A DNA stretch of 64,000 nucleotides from an uncultured Bacteroides sp. (GTDB taxonomy: Bacteria; Bacteroidota; Bacteroidia; Bacteroidales; Bacteroidaceae): assembly GCA_900766005.1 (NCBI GenBank), contig CAAFTU010000071.1, forward strand, positions 91,999 through 155,998. Reading direction: 5' to 3'. The first letter of the stretch is position 1. Each line of letters opens with the position of its first letter. Positions 44,198-52,573 of this stretch are shown here, in pieces. The translations under genes were made by a program, and so were the position numbers. Under the pieces are notes generated by a model. It had not been told where the DNA came from and did no database searches. It worked only from the letters and a program-made list of their open reading frames with translations.

Positions 44198-44832
44198 AAA
44201 TGTAAGGGTTTGAAAAGGTGTTCAAATCTTGCTACTGACTTATTACACTTTACGGATTCAACATAAACAGCATATAATAGCCACCTGGATAGTCCTTCTG
44301 CATAATTGATACTGACATATTGTCCTTTGCTGTGCATGAGTGAGATTAACTTGCTTTCTAATCTGTTTTCTGAAGTAGAGAAAATGAAAGATTCTAATAG
44401 TTTTATTTCTTTTTTGTAGTACTTTTCATTTTGTCTTAGCAGGTATAGCCGGTCAATCAGATTCGCCAGTTTACTAGTTGAAATGGCATTTATGTTAGCT
44501 CCTATATTTTTGTTCGGATTGTGTATCTGTTCTTTTGGGTTGAAGTAAGCTATATCCGTTTCCACAAAATTATATTTTGTTAGGTAATTTAGAACATATC
44601 CAATACCTGTATAGCCATCGCTCCAACTTGAATCATTTCCTTTATAAAGTAGGGCTTCTTGTAGTAGTTCAAATGCATGATTTTCTATAAAATCACTTTT
44701 AGTTAAGTGAGCCACTTCAAACAGAGCCAAGGATATTCCAGCTTTCCCGTAAAAAAATCCAGATGATTCAATCGAATATGCGTTTAAAAGTACATAATCG
44801 GCTATTTTGCTAATAAGATCAATGCTTCTCAT
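44194..44832 (-). CDS. Short LanC-like protein
   Basis: 212 residues. SSGFFYGKAGISLALFEVAH near residue 23 and WSDGYTGIGYVLNYL near 68 match the toroid-helix repeats of lanthionine-synthetase C-like proteins. Those proteins have about 400 residues; here only the first half is present, and the zinc cysteines and histidine are absent. It therefore cannot be a normal cyclase. It may be a docking or scaffolding form. Its stop overlaps the start of the glycosyltransferase gene. Confidence 0.7.
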   Translation of the reverse strand: MRSIDLISKIADYVLLNAYSIESSGFFYGKAGISLALFEVAHLTKSDFIENHAFELLQEALLYKGNDSSWSDGYTGIGYVLNYLTKYNFVETDIAYFNPKEQIHNPNKNIGANINAISTSKLANLIDRLYLLRQNEKYYKKEIKLLESFIFSTSENRLESKLISLMHSKGQYVSINYAEGLSRWLLYAVYVESVKCNKSVARFEHLFKPLHL

Positions 44833-44844
44833 AATAATGTTTTT

Positions 44845-45465
44845 CTAAATTACTTTATTCTTTCCCACCATTTCTCTTTTTCTTTTTGTGTGGCTTTTTT
44901 TATCTTCCTTTGATATGTCATAATTATGGGATGCGTTGTGTCTGTTTTCCCAACCATTCTTACGATATTTAGGCTGTATTGCCCATTCTTCGTAATCATT
45001 GAATCTTGAGAAATCGTCAGGAGTGTTGGGTATCATTTTTCCCCACGGCCATATCCATGAGCATTCTTTTACAAGTCCTTTGGAGAAGGTCCATCTTCCT
45101 TGATATTCAGAGAGGGTTGTTTTTAATTCTTCAGTCTCTATTATTCTTTTCTTTATCTGGTGTTCGTCCAGCCAGTATACTTCTTTAAACCGACCGGAAA
45201 AAGTGCCGCTATATTGTTCATTTCCATATTCTACTAGAGCGTAATAACCGCATATAGAACCCGCTATTTTTTCACATTCAGACATTTTAAATGAATCATA
45301 AGGGATATCAATTCTGCTATAATCGTCCCCGATAAAACCTATCATCGCTGAGTTTATGAATATATGTGAAAGGTCTTGTGCTATAAAGTTCTTTGGAAGA
45401 TATTGTGAATAGGTAGTCTCACTTACCCAAAGAAGTAAAAATGTTAAAATTGAATATGTTTTCAT
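44845..45465 (-). CDS. Exported protein of unknown function
   Basis: 206 residues with a signal peptide (ETTYSQ). LIGFIGDDYSRIDIPYDSF, GYYALVEYGNEQYSGTFSGRFKEVYWL and WPWGKMIPNTPDDFSRFNDYEEWAIQPKYRK are the recognisable stretches; I know no family. The tail is basic and hydrophilic. It lies 12 bp before the LanC-like gene in the same direction, so it belongs to the island operon. Confidence 0.6.
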   Translation of the reverse strand: MKTYSILTFLLLWVSETTYSQYLPKNFIAQDLSHIFINSAMIGFIGDDYSRIDIPYDSFKMSECEKIAGSICGYYALVEYGNEQYSGTFSGRFKEVYWLDEHQIKKRIIETEELKTTLSEYQGRWTFSKGLVKECSWIWPWGKMIPNTPDDFSRFNDYEEWAIQPKYRKNGWENRHNASHNYDISKEDKKSHTKRKREMVGKNKVI

Positions 45466-45539
45466 CTTACATTAGATTAAGTATTAACGACATGTTTTTC
45501 TTCCCACTTTTTACAATGTATAGTAGTACATATTTATGC

Positions 45540-45647
45540 TTATTGTATTATTTTTATTACTGATTGATTAATATTGATAACTATTCCACTTCCATCTTCT
45601 TCAAAGTCATAGAAAAAGAGGTAGAGTCCTGTTTTCAGATATAACAT
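45540..45647 (-). CDS. Possible small protein, 35 residues
   Basis: Opens MLYLKTGLYLFFYDFEEDG and ends at TAA (45540-45542). Its content looks protein-like and it fills the gap between the 63-residue membrane protein (18 bp) and the exported protein. It could also be a fragment of a decayed gene. No family recognised. Confidence 0.33.
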   Translation of the reverse strand: MLYLKTGLYLFFYDFEEDGSGIVININQSVIKIIQ

Positions 45648-45665
45648 GGTTATTAGTTGATGGAA

Positions 45666-45857
45666 TTATGAAAGTGATCCTTTATCCTTATTAAAATAAT
45701 GTATTATAAGATAATAAATGGCAATTCCTATTATGGGTATAAGAAAAACTAAAAGTGAATAAAGTGTTTTTATAATGCGGGAATCTCGTGATGTGACAAT
45801 ATGATATAACACGGCTATATTCAATGAATAGATAGCTACTATAAAAATGTAATCCAT
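45666..45857 (-). CDS. Small membrane protein, PLDc_N-like
   Basis: 63 residues with two hydrophobic segments (about 2-19 and 31-50) and a short basic tail. LYSLLVFLIPIIGIAIYYLI resembles the PLDc_N domain, a two-helix module in small membrane proteins. It is 7 bp after the leader-bearing protein gene at 45865. Such proteins in bacteriocin-like clusters are sometimes immunity proteins, but that is only a guess. Confidence 0.5.
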   Translation of the reverse strand: MDYIFIVAIYSLNIAVLYHIVTSRDSRIIKTLYSLLVFLIPIIGIAIYYLIIHYFNKDKGSLS

Positions 45858-45864
45858 AGTTTTA

Positions 45865-46572
45865 TTAATAGAAGGTTAATTCTCCATTCCCAGAATCTAA
45901 ATAATAATAGCCTTTAATGGTAACAGGGACTCTTTTAAGTTCAATGCCTTGCCAAATAATTTTTACTACTACTTCTCCTTTAACCGTAAAATCTATTCTA
46001 TTCCAACCTCTTTCTACATTAGCACTTGTATGAGTGTAGACCAAAAATATACTCATTATTCCAGTATAATAAACCTTACTATCTATTACTTCTGTGTTAT
46101 CTATATCTAAATGTACTTCAGCTGTACAGTCTTGATTTGAGCCTGAAATGACAACGACTCTTGAGCGATAAAGGTTGTACTCGTGCGTGGATTTAATAGA
46201 TATTTTTGTTTTCAGAAATGTACTTAGTATTTTATCCAGTTCAGATGGAGATAATGCTGTTAACGTATCTGCTGTAGATAGGCTTTCATTGTTAGTCACG
46301 TCTGTCATTCTGTACTTTTTTATTATATGTGAATAATCAGATAAAGAATCTAAATCAGATTCCTTTGAACATGAATATACACTTAATAAGGTTAGAATGG
46401 CCCAAAATAATGAATTAAATATTGATTTACTTTTCTTTATAATTGCTATAAATAAGTTTTCCTTTTTCTTAATTATGATAGGAAGCCCCTTATCGGCAGC
46501 GTGATTTCCTTTTTTAAGAGTCGGCATCACTTTGGCCAGTTCTTTTAAATTTTCTTTTGTAATTTTTCTCAT
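45865..46572 (-). CDS. Leader-bearing membrane/lipoprotein-like protein
   Basis: 235 residues. Starts with MRKITKENLKELAKVMPTL, which aligns with the N-terminus of the 42436-42897 protein. A basic linker (to about 50) is followed by a hydrophobic stretch IFNSLFWAILTLLSVYSCSKE with a lipobox-like VYSC near residue 68. The rest (about 70-235) is beta-rich with VHLDIDNTEVIDSKVYY and GYYYLDSGNGELTFY, probably outside the cytoplasm. So a natural-product-type leader seems joined to a lipoprotein. First sizeable gene of the island on the minus strand. Confidence 0.55.
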   Translation of the reverse strand: MRKITKENLKELAKVMPTLKKGNHAADKGLPIIIKKKENLFIAIIKKSKSIFNSLFWAILTLLSVYSCSKESDLDSLSDYSHIIKKYRMTDVTNNESLSTADTLTALSPSELDKILSTFLKTKISIKSTHEYNLYRSRVVVISGSNQDCTAEVHLDIDNTEVIDSKVYYTGIMSIFLVYTHTSANVERGWNRIDFTVKGEVVVKIIWQGIELKRVPVTIKGYYYLDSGNGELTFY

Positions 46573-46635
46573 CTCTTAATTAGTTAAGTTTAACAAATAA
46601 GTTTTCTTTGTTTTTGTTTCTTTTGAAATATAAAT

Positions 46636-46743
46636 TCACTTTATTATTTCGTAAAATATTTCATAATCAACTTGTTTAAGGATTCCAAAGCAAATGTATT
46701 GATTTGTTGGATTGCTTGTTATTGGAATAAGTGTATTTAACAT
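46636..46743 (-). CDS. Possible small protein, 35 residues
   Basis: Opens MLNTLIPITSNPTNQYICFG and ends IFYEIIK at TGA (46636-46638). It is 63 bp upstream of the leader-bearing gene in the same direction. Its PITSNPTNQ pattern looks like the start of a larger protein, so it may be a fragment. No family recognised. Confidence 0.3.
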   Translation of the reverse strand: MLNTLIPITSNPTNQYICFGILKQVDYEIFYEIIK

Positions 46744-46953
46744 AGTTTATTTTGAGTTATTAACTATTATATTGTGTATATGTGAGAAAGTTTGTGATAT
46801 TTTCTGTGTGATTGAGGTGTTGGTAAATGAGGGTGTGCATAATGCACCTATATAATAATTTACCCCTGTCACAGATAGTTGTAACAGGGGTAAATTTTTC
46901 AAAAATGGAGTCTCGCACACCCTTATCTTGACAGGTGTATGCCCCGTCTTTTT
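46744..46953. other. Intergenic edge between the AT-rich island and the mucin locus
   Basis: No gene. It holds the hairpin at 46857-46896 and a short palindrome GTGCATAATGCAC (46834-46846). I see no good Bacteroides promoter for the island here. Confidence 0.5.
46857..46896 (-). terminator. Hairpin after the hexosamine kinase gene
   Basis: AATTTACCCCTGT (46857-46869) pairs with ACAGGGGTAAATT (46884-46896), a 13-bp perfect stem. It starts 58 bases past the kinase stop. An AT-rich run follows on the minus strand. Likely terminator of the mucin operon. Confidence 0.75.
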
Positions 46954-48042
46954 TTAGTCTTTCAGACATTCATTGATGAATGTAATCATCTCCGGAGTGT
47001 GTTCTTCTACGCTTTGAAGCAGTTTGAATTGTGCTTTGGTACGTACCAAGTTGTGTTCCGGATATTTGATTTTGTAGTAGGTGTCTCCATTGATATAGTC
47101 GGCAAGGAAACGTACGCACTGCATGTAGGGGAACAAGGCAGCTGCATACGGCAAGTTTTCGATTTCAATGGGAGTCAAGAATGACTTGGCACCTTTCAGG
47201 TATCCCTTTGTAAATGCCTTGAAAATATCCATGTTGAAGTTGACGCGGTCTAAGTCTTTGTCATCTTCATCGCCTGTGTTGGCACCCGTACGGAGGAAAT
47301 CTCCGTAGTCGGAGAAGATAAAGCTGGGCATCACCGTATCCAGGTCGATGACGCAAAGCACCTTACCGTCTTCGTCGAACATCATGTTGTTCACTTTGGT
47401 GTCGCAGTGGCAAACACGTTTCGGCAGTTTGCCTTCGCGATACAGGCGTTCAGCCTTGCACATTTCTTCTGCTCTTTTTTCAATTTCGTCCAGATAATAC
47501 TGAACTTCGGCCACTCTGCCTGCTGCGTTGGCTACTACAGCATCATGCAACTGTTTCAAGCGGAATTCCATGTTGTGGAAATCAGGAATTGTTTCACCCA
47601 GTTGCACCGGAATGTCTGCCAACATCGCTTGGAAGTTTCCGAATGCCTCACCGGCATAGTTGGAATATTCCGGATTCACAGTTTCGTATGTTTTAGCGCG
47701 AGGGATGAAAATCATTACACGCCAGTAGCTGTCACCGTCAAACCAAAACGTCTTTCCTTCTTCCGTTTCGAGGAAAGTCAGTACTTTACGGTCTACATCA
47801 GCCTCACCCGCTTCTGTCAGTTTTTTGCGGATATGTTCGGTGACCGCAGCAATATTGGATTGAAGCATTTCTACGTTTTGGAAAATAGCATGGTTGATGC
47901 GTTGCAACACGTAGTCGGGAGCGTCTGCTTCTTTTGTATTTACTTTATAAGTGTCATTGATAAGTCCGGCACCCAGTGGCTTGATTTCTTCCACTGTTCC
48001 GTTGACTTTGAATTTTGATACGATTTTCAATAAATCTTTCAT
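46954..48042 (-). CDS. N-acetylhexosamine 1-kinase-like phosphotransferase
   Basis: 362 residues from the ATG at 48042 (MKDLLKIVSKF); codons upstream to 48084 overlap the GH2 gene and are excluded. Aminoglycoside-phosphotransferase/choline-kinase fold with P-loop-like GAGLINDTYKV near 24, catalytic D214 in HCDTKVNNMM and metal-binding IDLDTVMPS near 232. This resembles NahK, which makes GlcNAc-1-P and GalNAc-1-P. It is the last gene after the GH2 galactosidase, where it could phosphorylate hexosamines freed from mucin. Databases sometimes name relatives as sulfatases, which the motifs do not support. Confidence 0.82.
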   Translation of the reverse strand: MKDLLKIVSKFKVNGTVEEIKPLGAGLINDTYKVNTKEADAPDYVLQRINHAIFQNVEMLQSNIAAVTEHIRKKLTEAGEADVDRKVLTFLETEEGKTFWFDGDSYWRVMIFIPRAKTYETVNPEYSNYAGEAFGNFQAMLADIPVQLGETIPDFHNMEFRLKQLHDAVVANAAGRVAEVQYYLDEIEKRAEEMCKAERLYREGKLPKRVCHCDTKVNNMMFDEDGKVLCVIDLDTVMPSFIFSDYGDFLRTGANTGDEDDKDLDRVNFNMDIFKAFTKGYLKGAKSFLTPIEIENLPYAAALFPYMQCVRFLADYINGDTYYKIKYPEHNLVRTKAQFKLLQSVEEHTPEMITFINECLKD

Positions 48043-48070
48043 GGTCTTTTCTTTAAAATTTATACTAAGG

Positions 48071-51000
48071 TTATCTATAATCATATTTACTAGCTTCGTT
48101 GGCCTGGTTGGCTGAGTGAATAGGAACCAGTGTGAAGCCCCAGTTGTAATCGCGGTTGGCTGGAATCTGATGGAACGGTTCCGGACGAGAACCCCAGCTG
48201 TCGTAACCGCCTACACCTTGCTGTTTCATGTCCACACACACTTCTACGAAGTTTCTGGGTGTGATGTCATTTACGTGGTGCATTCTGCGGAGCACGTTCT
48301 TGGCTGCTCTTTCGTCGTGGTTGGCCACTTCTGCCGGAGTAAAGTTTGTCCATTGATAGGGGTGTGGCAATGCTTCTTCCGAGTCGAAGTCTTCAATCGA
48401 ATTGCGCAGTGCATTGAATCCAACGGTTGTATTGGCAATGATAGCCAGTCCGTTGCCCTTATCTGTTGCCAAAGTGATCCAGCGGGTATCTGTGTGGTGT
48501 CCGTTTTCCTGCGGGCGCACATAGTTGAAATACATCTTGTCGGCAGTTGTTTTGTATAAACCTACCAGCGTACCATGATTACGGTCGATGTAGTTTTCTT
48601 CAGGACCGCGTCCGAAGTATTGTACGTTGTTCATTTCTGCCGGCAGACGGAAGCGAACACCGATACGGGGCACTTCCAGTTTAGAAGCCGCTTTGCGGGC
48701 AGCATCGCTTCCCGGAGTGAAAGTAGCCATGCGGGTAGCTTCCGAAACTTCTGTTTCTGCAGCTTGCATATCCGTCGAAGTAAATGTTGCGTTTACATTG
48801 ACAATACCGCTCGGGTAAATCTTGTAAGTCACCATATACAAGTTGCCGGCAGCCAGCAGATAGTTCACTTTCAGTGTCACTACTTTGTTATCGGTAGTCA
48901 TGCTTGCATCGGCAATTTTAAAGTTCTTGCTCGATTCTTTCCATACCTGCAGACGTTTGGGGGCACCGTTTCCGTAATCATTGTCGTTCGGAGCACGCCA
49001 GAAGTTCGGCTGGATGCCGAAGCCGTCTTTGAAATATTCGGTTCCGTCTACTTTATAGGAAGTCACCAGACCGCTTTTTTTGTTGAACACAAAGTTCACT
49101 TTCGAAGAAGATGCAATCAGGTTGTCCCCTTCGGCAGCTGTTTTCAAAGCCGGTCCGCTGGTTTTGTATGCTTTCTTGTCTGCTTGCACCGGCATTTGGA
49201 ACTGGTCGTATGCAATTTCATATCCAGCTGGAATCAGCGGTTCCGGTTCGGTTGTGGTGACACTGAAGTTGACAAAGTATTCAACACCCGGTTGTGCCTT
49301 CAGTCCCTTCACCGGTACCGTAAATTCTTTCGTAGCCTGCGGTTCAATATCCAGGTTGGTTTTTCCGCTTTTAATCTTTTTGTTGTTGGCCAGGATGCTG
49401 TAGCTGAGCACATATTTCTTCAGGTTAGTGAAGTAAAAACGGTTGGTGATGTTGAATCTGCCAGCTGCTGCATCGATGGCTTCAAATCCCACGTTCTGAT
49501 GCACATATTTCACTTCAGCCATTGCAGGATGAGGCGTGCGGTCAGGGTTCACCAATCCGTTGCATAGGAAGTTACCATCACTCGGTGCATTTACACCGAA
49601 ATCACCACCATATGCCCAGTATTCTCTTCCGTTTTTGTCTTTCTGCAAGATACCTTGGTCCACCCAGTCCCAAATGTATCCGCCCTGCAAGTTCGGATAC
49701 TTGTAGATAGCCTGCCACTGTCCCCACAGATTACCAGTAGAGTTACCCATGGCATGTGCATATTCAGATGGTGCAATCGGACGGTCGCTTCCGCTTCTGC
49801 CGATGCTTTCCAGCCAGCCGGCACCCGGGTATTGAGGAACATACATATCCGAATTCCATTCCCATTGAGCACGTTCGTAGTTCACGGGACGAGCCATCAT
49901 GTGCTTATCGGCTTCTTTCACCCAGAGATAGGTCTGATAGAAGTTATATCCGTTGCCCGCTTCATTACCCAGCGACCAGAAAGTTACGCTTGGGTAGTTT
50001 TTGTTGCGTTCAAACATATTGATTGTGCGGTCCATGTGAGGCTTCAGCCATTCAGGGTTGTTGCCCAATGTGCCCCCTTTACGCAAGTCATAATACATAC
50101 CATGGCTTTCGATGTTGGCTTCGTCATACACATACAAACCATATTCGTCGCAGAGTTCATAGAAACGGCGGTCCTGTGGATAGTGGCAGAGGCGTACCGT
50201 GTTCAGGTTATGCTGTTTCATCAGCTCTAAGTCACGGCGCATCAGCTCTTCCGTTACGTAGTGGCCGGTAGCCGGATTGTGCTCGTGTATGTTGACTCCT
50301 TTCAACTTCAGAGGTTGTCCGTTGATAAACAGACACACATACGGTTGGCCGTTGGCAGCAATCTGCTCTGTCGGTTTGATTTCGATGCGGCGGAAACCTA
50401 CGTTGAACGGCACAATTTCATTCACCTTTCCGTTTTCCTTTACAGTCATCAGCAGCTTGTACAGGTTGGGCTGTTCTGAGGTCCATGTACGCACATCAGC
50501 CAGTTCTTTGTCGAATGTGAAGGTATGCACTTCATTGGTAGCCACTTGAGCCGATTTTTCTTCCTTAGCCACCACTTCACCTTGCTTGTTCAGCAGTTCG
50601 TAAACCAAAGTAAGGTTCGTTGCTTTGTCCTGATGGTTTCTCACATCTACATCCAGTTGGAAAATACCGTTGCGGTAGCTGTCATCCAATGTGGAAGTCA
50701 CGCGGAAATCTTTCAGAGCAGCTTTCGGTTGCGCATAGATAAACACATCGCGTTCGATACCGCTGATGCGCCAGAAATCCTGACATTCCAGATAAGAGCC
50801 TGTGCTCCAGCGGAAAATTTTCAGTGTCAGCACGTTCTTTCCGGGTTTCACATATGAATTGATTAGGAATTCTGCCGGGTTCTTAGAGTCTTCACTATAG
50901 CCCACTTCTTTTCCGTTGAGATATACATACACACCCGATTTGGCTCCGGCCAGATGCAGGTAGATATCTCGGCCGTCCCAGTCAGCCGGTATGTCGATGT

Positions 51001-51463
51001 CGCGTCTGTAGACACCCACCGGGTTTGCTTCCGGCAGTTGCGGAGGCTGTGGATTGCGCGGCTTGAATTCATATCCGTGGTTTGTGTAGATGGCTATGCC
51101 ATGTCCCTGCACTTCCCAGTTGCCCGGAACCTGAATATCATGCCAGGAATCAGTTGATGTGGCCGGGTCGGTAATGTTGGCCGGCAGGTCCTTGTATGAG
51201 TCAACGTAATAGAATTTCCAGGTACCATTAAGTAGCCGGTAGTATTTACTCCGTTCAAATTTTCCGCTCATGGCATCGCTGCGACTGTCATAGGTCATAA
51301 ATGAAGTACGCGGATACTCTTTGTTGACAGCCACGACCTGCACGTCTTGCCAGTAGGGCTTCGTAGCTTCGTCTGCCTTCGCGTTTGGTGTTGAGAGAGT
51401 CAATGCTCCCATGAATAAACCTGCAATGAGGTTGTAAGTCGATTTACGTCTCATGTTTTTCAT
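48071..51463 (-). CDS. GH2 beta-galactosidase, exported
   Basis: 1130 residues with a signal peptide (about 1-30). Domains: sugar-binding jelly roll (about 75-240), Ig-like (250-360), TIM barrel (360-660) with acid/base E501 in SLGNEAGNG and nucleophile E567 in APSEYAHAMGN, further Ig-like domain, and C-terminal Bgal_small_N sandwich (about 790-1110). LacZ-type. It removes terminal beta-galactose, for example from mucin O-glycan cores. 28 bp before the kinase and 19 bp after the YitT gene. Confidence 0.94.
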   Translation of the reverse strand: MKNMRRKSTYNLIAGLFMGALTLSTPNAKADEATKPYWQDVQVVAVNKEYPRTSFMTYDSRSDAMSGKFERSKYYRLLNGTWKFYYVDSYKDLPANITDPATSTDSWHDIQVPGNWEVQGHGIAIYTNHGYEFKPRNPQPPQLPEANPVGVYRRDIDIPADWDGRDIYLHLAGAKSGVYVYLNGKEVGYSEDSKNPAEFLINSYVKPGKNVLTLKIFRWSTGSYLECQDFWRISGIERDVFIYAQPKAALKDFRVTSTLDDSYRNGIFQLDVDVRNHQDKATNLTLVYELLNKQGEVVAKEEKSAQVATNEVHTFTFDKELADVRTWTSEQPNLYKLLMTVKENGKVNEIVPFNVGFRRIEIKPTEQIAANGQPYVCLFINGQPLKLKGVNIHEHNPATGHYVTEELMRRDLELMKQHNLNTVRLCHYPQDRRFYELCDEYGLYVYDEANIESHGMYYDLRKGGTLGNNPEWLKPHMDRTINMFERNKNYPSVTFWSLGNEAGNGYNFYQTYLWVKEADKHMMARPVNYERAQWEWNSDMYVPQYPGAGWLESIGRSGSDRPIAPSEYAHAMGNSTGNLWGQWQAIYKYPNLQGGYIWDWVDQGILQKDKNGREYWAYGGDFGVNAPSDGNFLCNGLVNPDRTPHPAMAEVKYVHQNVGFEAIDAAAGRFNITNRFYFTNLKKYVLSYSILANNKKIKSGKTNLDIEPQATKEFTVPVKGLKAQPGVEYFVNFSVTTTEPEPLIPAGYEIAYDQFQMPVQADKKAYKTSGPALKTAAEGDNLIASSSKVNFVFNKKSGLVTSYKVDGTEYFKDGFGIQPNFWRAPNDNDYGNGAPKRLQVWKESSKNFKIADASMTTDNKVVTLKVNYLLAAGNLYMVTYKIYPSGIVNVNATFTSTDMQAAETEVSEATRMATFTPGSDAARKAASKLEVPRIGVRFRLPAEMNNVQYFGRGPEENYIDRNHGTLVGLYKTTADKMYFNYVRPQENGHHTDTRWITLATDKGNGLAIIANTTVGFNALRNSIEDFDSEEALPHPYQWTNFTPAEVANHDERAAKNVLRRMHHVNDITPRNFVEVCVDMKQQGVGGYDSWGSRPEPFHQIPANRDYNWGFTLVPIHSANQANEASKYDYR

Positions 51464-51482
51464 TTATTGTTTTCACTTACTT

Positions 51483-52373
51483 TTATTTCACTTTAATATG
51501 GTCGAATCCTTCGCCATACACACCGATGACCGCGCTTTGAGATACAAAGGCTTTCGGATCAATGTCCTTTATCAGTCGGAAGATGATGTTCGACTCTCTT
51601 TTCTTCGCCAGGACAAACATCATTTTCTGTTCTTTTCCCGAATAGAAACCGGTTGCATTGATAATCGTTACTCCCCGGTGCGGATACTCGTTGATGTGTC
51701 TGGCTATTTCCGCATATTGATCGGATATGATAAAAAATTGCACCGATTGTCTGGCACTGTTTACAACCTGATCTAGTACGAAACTGCAAATATAAAGAGT
51801 TACAAATCCATATACTACTTTTTCCCAGTCTTTTAAGACAAAATAACTGGAAGAAATGATAATCATGTCGCAAATCAGCATGACTCTGCCCAAAGTAATG
51901 TCCCGATATTTGTTGATGATGGCAGCAATGATATCGGTTCCCCCGGTGCTTCCGTTGGCCGAAAAGGCAATGCCTATACCTCCTCCGCAGAATGATGCCC
52001 CGATGACACAAGCCATAAAGGGCTGGTCGTGAAGCAGCGTTGCTCCTTCTGTTATCTTCTGGATAAAAGAAAGGAAGAAGGTAAGGGTAAACACACCGAA
52101 GATGGTTTTGATGCAGAACTTCAGTCCTAATATCTTCAAGGCGAGCAAAAGCAGGAAACAATTGATGGTAAAATATGTATATTGTACAGGGAAGCCGGTA
52201 GCCCAAAAGACGATGGAGGCAATACCGGGCACTCCTCCCGTCGTGATATCATTGGGAAGAAGAAAGACGGTCCAGCCGATGCCGTATAATATCATGCCGA
52301 CGGCAATCATTACGTAATCTCTGGCTTCGCGGAGCATACCTTGCATAGAAGGCTTTGGAATAGCTGTTTTCAT
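51483..52373 (-). CDS. YitT-family membrane protein
   Basis: 296 residues from the ATG at 52373 (MKTAIPKP). About five hydrophobic segments (VGMILYGIGWTVFLLPNDITTGG, then others) make the YitT/DUF161 domain; residues about 210-290 form the cytoplasmic DUF2179 domain with GVTIINATGFYSGKEQKMMFVLA. Function unknown, possibly a transporter. It lies inside the mucin locus between the M60 gene and the GH2 gene. The start is preceded by a nested inverted repeat. Confidence 0.9.
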   Translation of the reverse strand: MKTAIPKPSMQGMLREARDYVMIAVGMILYGIGWTVFLLPNDITTGGVPGIASIVFWATGFPVQYTYFTINCFLLLLALKILGLKFCIKTIFGVFTLTFFLSFIQKITEGATLLHDQPFMACVIGASFCGGGIGIAFSANGSTGGTDIIAAIINKYRDITLGRVMLICDMIIISSSYFVLKDWEKVVYGFVTLYICSFVLDQVVNSARQSVQFFIISDQYAEIARHINEYPHRGVTIINATGFYSGKEQKMMFVLAKKRESNIIFRLIKDIDPKAFVSQSAVIGVYGEGFDHIKVK

Positions 52374-52404
52374 ACTGGTGGCGATTATATTCTGTAAATG
52401 GGTT

Positions 52405-52468
52405 TGCACGAACCTATAAAGAATCCGGTTTCAGCAGTAGAAACCGGATTTTTTATTTTGTTCGTGCA
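52405..52468. repeat. Nested inverted repeat upstream of the YitT gene
   Basis: Outer arms TGCACGAAC (52405-52413) and GTTCGTGCA (52460-52468) enclose inner arms AATCCGGTTTC (52422-52432) and GAAACCGGATT (52440-52450). The inner stem is followed by TTTTTTATTTTG on the plus strand. On the minus strand a -7-like TAATTTTG (52493-52500) lies just upstream, so the structure would be in the 5' leader of the YitT mRNA or end transcription from the M60 gene. Confidence 0.75.
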
Positions 52469-52573
52469 GTCAATATTACTTATATCTGATTGCAAAATTA
52501 ATATTTTTTTAGTTTATTCCGTCCGGATTACCATTTTTTTACTCGTTTTCTCGGCAGGAATACTGATGCGATT

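Noticed and set aside
44194..44832. Functional lanthionine cyclase
   Set aside because: Zinc ligands and the C-terminal half are missing.
46954..48042. Mucin-desulfating sulfatase
   Set aside because: Such a name is used for relatives, but the HCD and IDLD motifs are those of a phosphotransferase and no sulfatase C/S-x-P-x-R motif is present.
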